Shown piece by piece: positions 60,097 to 64,000 of a stretch of 64,000 nt of DNA (its first letter is position 1; each line of letters starts with the position of its first letter). The notes under the pieces were generated by a model that saw only the letters and a program-made list of their open reading frames with translations, did not search any database and was not told the DNA's origin. The stretch is from an archaeon. GTDB lineage: Archaea > Thermoproteota > Nitrososphaeria > Nitrososphaerales > Gagatemarchaeaceae. Made by a program: the position numbers and the translations under genes. Location: the NCBI GenBank assembly GCA_902812495.1, contig CADDZR010000007.1:1-64000 (forward strand), read 5' to 3'.

Positions 60097-60908
60097 TGCT
60101 TCAGGACCTCAGCCTTACCTCCCTTTAGTTTAACGTAGCTAACAACCTTACCTTCAATCTCCTCGAGAATATTTCTTAACGATGATCGGTTTAATGCTCT
60201 AATGTCTAGCTCTAGAACCAGCTTCGAGACGCCTTCCTCGAAGCCTTTTGGATGAGACTTTATGTATGCGTTTGGATAGGATTTTTGAAGCTCCTTCAGG
60301 AATGGTGCAAGTGTTGACTCAAAGATGCCACTTATAGTTATGAGCCTTCTCACCCTCTGTACCCTGCCTGCCATCTTCACTATCTCTCCCTTCACACTTT
60401 CTCTGAAGATGGACTTCATCTCTCTTGGAACTCCAGGAAGGCAGAGGATAATACAGCCTTCCAGCTCAAGCTTCACTCCAGGAGCAGTTCCCTTGTTGTT
60501 TCTCAGTGGCACAGAACCCTCTGGAAGCATTGCCATCTTTATCCTCTCTGCTGTCATTCTAACCTTGAGGCCTTTGCTCCTGTAATATTCCCTTACCATC
60601 TCCATAGCTTCCCTGTTAAGGACGAGTTTCCTTCCAATGCACTTTGATATTGATTCAAGTGTTATGTCGTCATGAGTCGGACCAAGCCCACCCACGAAGA
60701 TTATGAGCGAAGAGTTCCTCGAAAGAGATTCTTTGAGAGAAGAACATATTTCTTCGCTGCTGTCATCAACGACGGATACCCTGTTAAGAATAAGACCAAG
60801 CCTCGCAATGTTCCTTCCTATCCAAGATGCATTTGTGTTTACTGTTGAGCCTGTGAGAAGTTCGTGGCCAACTGTGATAAGCTCTATCCTTGCATTTTCA
60901 TTCTTCAT
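60093..60908 (-). CDS. CinA N-terminal/MoaB-fold protein
   Basis: 271 residues. The CinA-like molybdopterin-binding fold is clear: LITVGHELLTGSTVNTNASWIGRN (in two parts), VGGLGPTHDDITLESI and CLPGVPREMKSIF. It lacks the C-terminal NMN deamidase domain. In bacteria the N-terminal part is an ADP-ribose pyrophosphatase; the archaeal stand-alone role is not established. Coupled to the GPN GTPase. Confidence 0.9.
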   Translation of the reverse strand: MKNENARIELITVGHELLTGSTVNTNASWIGRNIARLGLILNRVSVVDDSSEEICSSLKESLSRNSSLIIFVGGLGPTHDDITLESISKCIGRKLVLNREAMEMVREYYRSKGLKVRMTAERIKMAMLPEGSVPLRNNKGTAPGVKLELEGCIILCLPGVPREMKSIFRESVKGEIVKMAGRVQRVRRLITISGIFESTLAPFLKELQKSYPNAYIKSHPKGFEEGVSKLVLELDIRALNRSSLRNILEEIEGKVVSYVKLKGGKAEVLKQ

Positions 60909-61007
60909 AACACTGAACTTTCATTCAAGCAGGTAATAGGATTTGGGATTGATTACAGAATCCTACTGCTACCGTCTAACTGGAAATAAACGGGAAAGTG
61001 CGTTGCC

Positions 61008-61265
61008 TTACTTTTCCTTGTTTCCGCTCAGCCACCACTCGAGATAGTCTGACTGCTCCCTTGCCTTTTTCCTCTTCTGGTCCTCCTCGGGTATCCTCAT
61101 CTTGTATCTGAGCTCTGAAAGTTCTTCCCTTGTTATGTAAAGGCCGCACTTCTTACAAGCATACCTCCTATTCTGGATATCGTAAAGCATCTCTCCTCCA
61201 CATTCAGGACAGAACTGCTCCAAGGTATACTGGCTAGAATCCTTCCTTGATTTAACCTTTGGCAT
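61008..61265 (-). CDS. Small zinc-ribbon protein
   Basis: 85 residues from ATG 61265, chosen over an ATG 114 bases upstream that lies inside the divergent prs gene. TFIIB-type zinc ribbon FCPECGGEMLYD...RYACKKCGLYITREE (CPxC/CxxC), followed by a basic helical tail. Found widely in archaea as a conserved hypothetical near prs and RNA genes; likely nucleic-acid or protein binding. Confidence 0.88.
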   Translation of the reverse strand: MPKVKSRKDSSQYTLEQFCPECGGEMLYDIQNRRYACKKCGLYITREELSELRYKMRIPEEDQKRKKAREQSDYLEWWLSGNKEK

Positions 61266-61280
61266 AATGCATGAACTACC

Positions 61281-61289
61281 TTTTATAAT
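61281..61289 (+). promoter_or_regulatory. TATA-like element between the zinc-ribbon gene and prs
   Basis: TTTTATAAT lies about 20 bases before the prs TTG start and in the 40-base divergent region with the zinc-ribbon gene. AAAGGAAAGG immediately before the TTG may act as ribosome site. Confidence 0.42.
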
Positions 61290-61304
61290 ACTAGAAAGGA
61301 AAGG

Positions 61305-62207
61305 TTGCTGGACATTTTGGCAGGAAAATACTTGCTTGCAGGTCCAGCATCGGAAGAACTTGGTAGAAAAATATGCCATAAAACAGGCAGAGAGCTTCTT
61401 GAATCAGAATTCAAGGTATTTCCTGATGGCGAAACAAAGGTCACGATAAGGAGAAAGGTTTCTGACTGTGATGTTCTGATAGTACAGTCAACTTACCCAC
61501 CTGTGGACAGACACCTCATTCAGCTTTTCTTTGCAGCACACCATCTTAGCCAGGAGGGTGCAAGGGTCACTGCAATAATACCGTATCTTGCTTACTCGAG
61601 GCAGGACAAGGAGTTCCTTCCGGGAGAGGTTGTTAGCATAGGTGTTGTAGCTCACCTCCTCCGCTCGGCTGGTGTAAGGAGGGTTGTTACGGTTGATATA
61701 CATTCAGCAGAGGCTATGGCACACTTTTCCTTTCCAATATTCAGTGTCTCGGCCATACCTTACCTTGCAACGTATTTTAAAGAGAATAAACTTGTCGAGA
61801 ATCCAATAGTGGTTGCACCTGACTTTGGTGCCTCTAAGAGAAGTGAGGTGTTTTCAAGGCTTGTTGGAGGGCAGATGGTCCAGCTATCAAAGAAAAGAGA
61901 CAGGGTAACAGGGGAGGTCAAGATAGCTAGCTCGAAGGTCAGTCTGGAAGGAAGGGACGCTGTGATAGTTGACGACATAATTTCAACGGGAGGCACTGTT
62001 TCCGAGGCAGCATCTCTGCTTTACAAGAAAGGTGCAAGGAATGTGATAGCCTGCTGCACCCATCCGCTCATGGTTGACGGTGCAGAAGAAAAGCTAAGAG
62101 CTGCAGGAGTGAAAAACATAGTTGGAACAAACACAGTTGCAAGCAAGTACAGCTTTGTAGATGTGTCAGATGCTATTGTGTCCCATCTGAAGACGATAGA
62201 TGAGTAA
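61305..62207 (+). CDS. prs: Ribose-phosphate pyrophosphokinase (PRPP synthetase)
   Basis: 300 residues from TTG 61305. Visible: FPDGETKVTIRRKV, IIPYLAYSRQDKEF, VTVDIHSAEAMAHF, APDFGASKRSE and the PRPP motif VIVDDIISTGGTVSEA. Makes PRPP from ribose 5-phosphate and ATP for nucleotide and histidine synthesis. The start is supported by the strand LAGKYLLAGPASEELG beginning at once. Overlaps the methyltransferase gene by eight bases. Confidence 0.95.
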   Translation: MLDILAGKYLLAGPASEELGRKICHKTGRELLESEFKVFPDGETKVTIRRKVSDCDVLIVQSTYPPVDRHLIQLFFAAHHLSQEGARVTAIIPYLAYSRQDKEFLPGEVVSIGVVAHLLRSAGVRRVVTVDIHSAEAMAHFSFPIFSVSAIPYLATYFKENKLVENPIVVAPDFGASKRSEVFSRLVGGQMVQLSKKRDRVTGEVKIASSKVSLEGRDAVIVDDIISTGGTVSEAASLLYKKGARNVIACCTHPLMVDGAEEKLRAAGVKNIVGTNTVASKYSFVDVSDAIVSHLKTIDE

Positions 62208-63150
62208 GCTTCTCATCCTGCTTACAGGGGAGGAAGGCTCACTGCCCGCGGCTGAGGCTGTTGCAACAATCAGGACTTACGACAAAAGAGCTTCATTCAG
62301 ATTTCCATCCAGAAGGATTGTCCTAGCAGAGACTTCTGCGCCCTCTGAACCTATTATGAAGAGGATAGCATATGCTAAGGTTGTCGGGAAGGTTATTGAA
62401 GATATAGAAGGCGTTATGAACATCTTGAAGGGGAAGAGGATAAGATGGAGGTGCTACACTGTTGATGGAGGGGGCACAGCGCTGCCTGCATGGATAGAGA
62501 AGATTGATGCAAAGGTCTCACTTGATGACCCGGAATATGAAATAGCTACAGTTGTTTCGGGAGAGAAATACGATGTTTTAACCATACCAAGTCTAATGAA
62601 GAAATCATGGAGTTCCAGGAGACCGAGAGTAAGAAGCTTCTTTCATCCCTCAGCCATCTATCCAAAGCTGGCCAGGGCGCTTGTTAATTTAACGGAATGC
62701 ATGGAAGGTTCCACGTTACTTGACCCATTTGCAGGTACGGGGAGCATACTCATAGAAGCTTCTATCGTGGGTATCGAGCCCGTTGGAATTGATATATCTA
62801 GGAAGATGGGGCTGGGCATGAAAATGAACATGGAGTTCTTTGGGCAGGATTGGCTTAGTGTAATAATTGCAGATAGCAGGAGGCTGCCCATCAGAATGGT
62901 AGATGGGATAGTCACAGATGTCCCGTACGGAAGGGCCTCAAAGACATATTTCTCAGACACAGAGAGCTTAACTGCCCTTCTTCTTGAACAGGCAAGGGAA
63001 ATCCTTGCTGCTGGGAAAAAGATAGTTATTATGCATCCGTCTGGTACAAAGGTCAAGTGCGACGGATTTAGCGTAGAAGAGAGGCACTACATCCCAGTTC
63101 ATAGAAATCTGACGAGAGAGATAACAGTGATGAGGAGGCTTGGAGTCTGA
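62200..63150 (+). CDS. tRNA (guanine-10-N2) methyltransferase, Trm-G10/Trm11 family
   Basis: 316 residues. An N-terminal THUMP-like region (residues ~1-140) with few conserved motifs, then a Rossmann methyltransferase: LLDPFAGTGSILIEAS (SAM site), VGIDISRKMG, IIADSRRLPI and TDVPYGRAS, the catalytic DPPY-type motif with Val for the first Pro. Makes m2G10 or m2,2G10 in archaeal tRNAs, some of which stabilise folding at high temperature. Confidence 0.88.
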   Translation: MSKLLILLTGEEGSLPAAEAVATIRTYDKRASFRFPSRRIVLAETSAPSEPIMKRIAYAKVVGKVIEDIEGVMNILKGKRIRWRCYTVDGGGTALPAWIEKIDAKVSLDDPEYEIATVVSGEKYDVLTIPSLMKKSWSSRRPRVRSFFHPSAIYPKLARALVNLTECMEGSTLLDPFAGTGSILIEASIVGIEPVGIDISRKMGLGMKMNMEFFGQDWLSVIIADSRRLPIRMVDGIVTDVPYGRASKTYFSDTESLTALLLEQAREILAAGKKIVIMHPSGTKVKCDGFSVEERHYIPVHRNLTREITVMRRLGV

Positions 63151-64000
63151 CAAAGTTAAGGATTTGTTTCCTAGGTACGAGCTCAGCAACACCAACAAGG
63201 AGCAGGAACCTCCCTTCTGTTGTAATTCAGAGGGAAAGCGATCTGTTTGTAATGGACTGCGGCGAGGGTATGCAAAGGCAGTTCCTTTCCATGGGTCTTG
63301 GTTTAAACAGGAAGACAACCATTGCAATAACGCATCTTCATGGAGACCACGTAATAGGCATACTTGGCCTTCTCCAGACAATGGCTTTGTCCCAGAGAAC
63401 ACTTCCAGTGACAATTATAGGCCCATCAAAGCTAAAGGATTGGTTAGAGTTCACTTTCGAGACAATAGGAATAGGTCTTACGTTCGACCTGAATTTTATC
63501 TATGCAAAGGAAGGCATTGTGCTGAATGAAAAGGAATACAGTATAAAGTGCATCAGGACAGTGCACTCTACAGAGTCGTACGGCTACCTCTTTGCAGAGA
63601 AAGAAAGACCTGGAAGGTTTTACCCTGAGAAAGCACTGGAGCTCGGCGTGCCTGAGGGCAGAAAGTGGTCGATACTGCAGCACGGGAGGCCTGTATTTGT
63701 CAGGGGGAAGAAGATACTACCGAGCATGGTTATGGGTAAGAAAAGGGCTGGAAGAAAGATTGGCTACTCAGGCGATACAAGACCTGCAGAAAGGCTCGTC
63801 AAATTTTACACTTGCTCTGATGTTCTAATATTTGACTCTACATTCTCCTTTAAGGATAGGAGGAGGGCAGAGGAAAGAATGCATTCAACTTCGTACGAGG
63901 CTGCACTGCTTGCGAAAAGAGCCCGTGTCGGAATGCTTATTCTTACACATTTCAGTGCTAGGTACAGGAGTGTCCTTCCCCTGCTGAAGGAGGCAAGAAG
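63147..64000 (+). CDS. rnz: Ribonuclease Z, 3'-truncated by window edge, apparent CUG start
   Basis: At least 284 residues, cut off at the right edge. Reading begins TKLRICFLGTSSATPTRSR, the RNase Z N-terminus, followed by FVMDCGEGMQRQ, the metal motif THLHGDHVIG, YSGDTRPAE and ILTHFSARY. It trims tRNA 3' ends. In frame upstream there is no ATG, GTG or TTG; CTG 63147-63149 lies 8 bases after AGGAGG and overlaps the previous stop as CTGA. The CCA end of tRNA-Ser is not encoded, consistent with RNase Z processing. Confidence 0.9.
   Translation, partial: MTKLRICFLGTSSATPTRSRNLPSVVIQRESDLFVMDCGEGMQRQFLSMGLGLNRKTTIAITHLHGDHVIGILGLLQTMALSQRTLPVTIIGPSKLKDWLEFTFETIGIGLTFDLNFIYAKEGIVLNEKEYSIKCIRTVHSTESYGYLFAEKERPGRFYPEKALELGVPEGRKWSILQHGRPVFVRGKKILPSMVMGKKRAGRKIGYSGDTRPAERLVKFYTCSDVLIFDSTFSFKDRRRAEERMHSTSYEAALLAKRARVGMLILTHFSARYRSVLPLLKEAR

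Noticed and set aside
1-64000. Search for CRISPR repeats, insertion sequences, integrases and long direct repeats
   Set aside because: No regularly spaced repeats, transposase- or integrase-like frames or long inverted repeats were noticed; gene style is uniform across the window.

Overview
The window reads as a dense chromosomal stretch from an archaeon, probably a thermophile of the TACK group; that placement is an inference from style, not from a marker tree. Evidence for Archaea: an archaeal-type phosphomevalonate dehydratase pair (aconitase X), a tRNA-Ser gene with two tiny bulge-helix-bulge introns, TATA boxes about 25 bases ahead of leaderless starts, archaeal ribosomal protein S10, a GPN-loop GTPase, Trm-G10-type tRNA methyltransferase, RNase Z, and strong AGA/AGG use for arginine. 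Genes are packed with 1-40 base overlaps. I see no insertion sequence, phage gene or CRISPR array, and no gene-free stretch above 300 bases.

Layout. 1-6.6 kb: an enolase-superfamily tail, a HAD phosphatase coupled to both subunits of phosphomevalonate dehydratase, an iron alcohol dehydrogenase and an aldehyde dehydrogenase, S10 and a sugar-nucleotide epimerase-like gene. 6.6-26 kb: the most interesting region. It holds a desulfidase-like (TudS-related) gene with a cysteine-free paralogue, carbamate kinase, a three-subunit molybdenum hydroxylase of the xanthine dehydrogenase family, the FdrA/YlbE/YlbF carbamoyltransferase set (with the FdrA C-terminal domain split off as a 55-codon gene), a BMP-type nucleoside ABC importer, a cyclase-family amidohydrolase, an orphan carboxyltransferase, a CaiB-type CoA-transferase and an amidase. 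26-31.4 kb: molybdenum cofactor genes moeA, mobA-like, xdhC-like, moaE, moaD, moaA, moaC and moaB. Together these fit a previously unassembled pathway: import of a nucleoside or base, hydroxylation, ring opening, phosphorolytic release of carbamoyl phosphate (ATP from carbamate kinase), deamidation, CoA activation and decarboxylation. Uracil to barbiturate to ureidomalonate to malonamate to malonate to acetyl-CoA is the version that uses every gene; this is a hypothesis.

31.4-45.9 kb: a propeller surface protein, tRNA-Ser(UGA), two GNAT enzymes, a beta-oxidation block (3-hydroxyacyl-CoA dehydrogenase, two crotonases, thiolase), cobalamin adenosyltransferase, an amidohydrolase, peroxiredoxin, malic enzyme, an M20 peptidase, a CBS-zinc finger protein, a saccharopine dehydrogenase-like enzyme and a K+ channel-like protein. 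45.8-52 kb: unknown coiled-coil and membrane proteins, an APC permease, queT and queC preceded by a possible H-type pseudoknot that pairs with the bases just before the queT start, and a second propeller surface protein. 52-58.6 kb: propionate/acyl-CoA metabolism (acyl-CoA dehydrogenase, both methylmalonyl-CoA mutase subunits, MeaB, citrate/methylcitrate synthase, PrpB-like lyase). 58.6-64 kb: an alpha/beta hydrolase and housekeeping genes (GPN GTPase, CinA domain protein, zinc ribbon protein, PRPP synthetase, Trm-G10, RNase Z running off the edge).

Two genes (HAD phosphatase, RNase Z) appear to start at AUA and CUG, each inside a four-base stop/start overlap behind a strong Shine-Dalgarno sequence.
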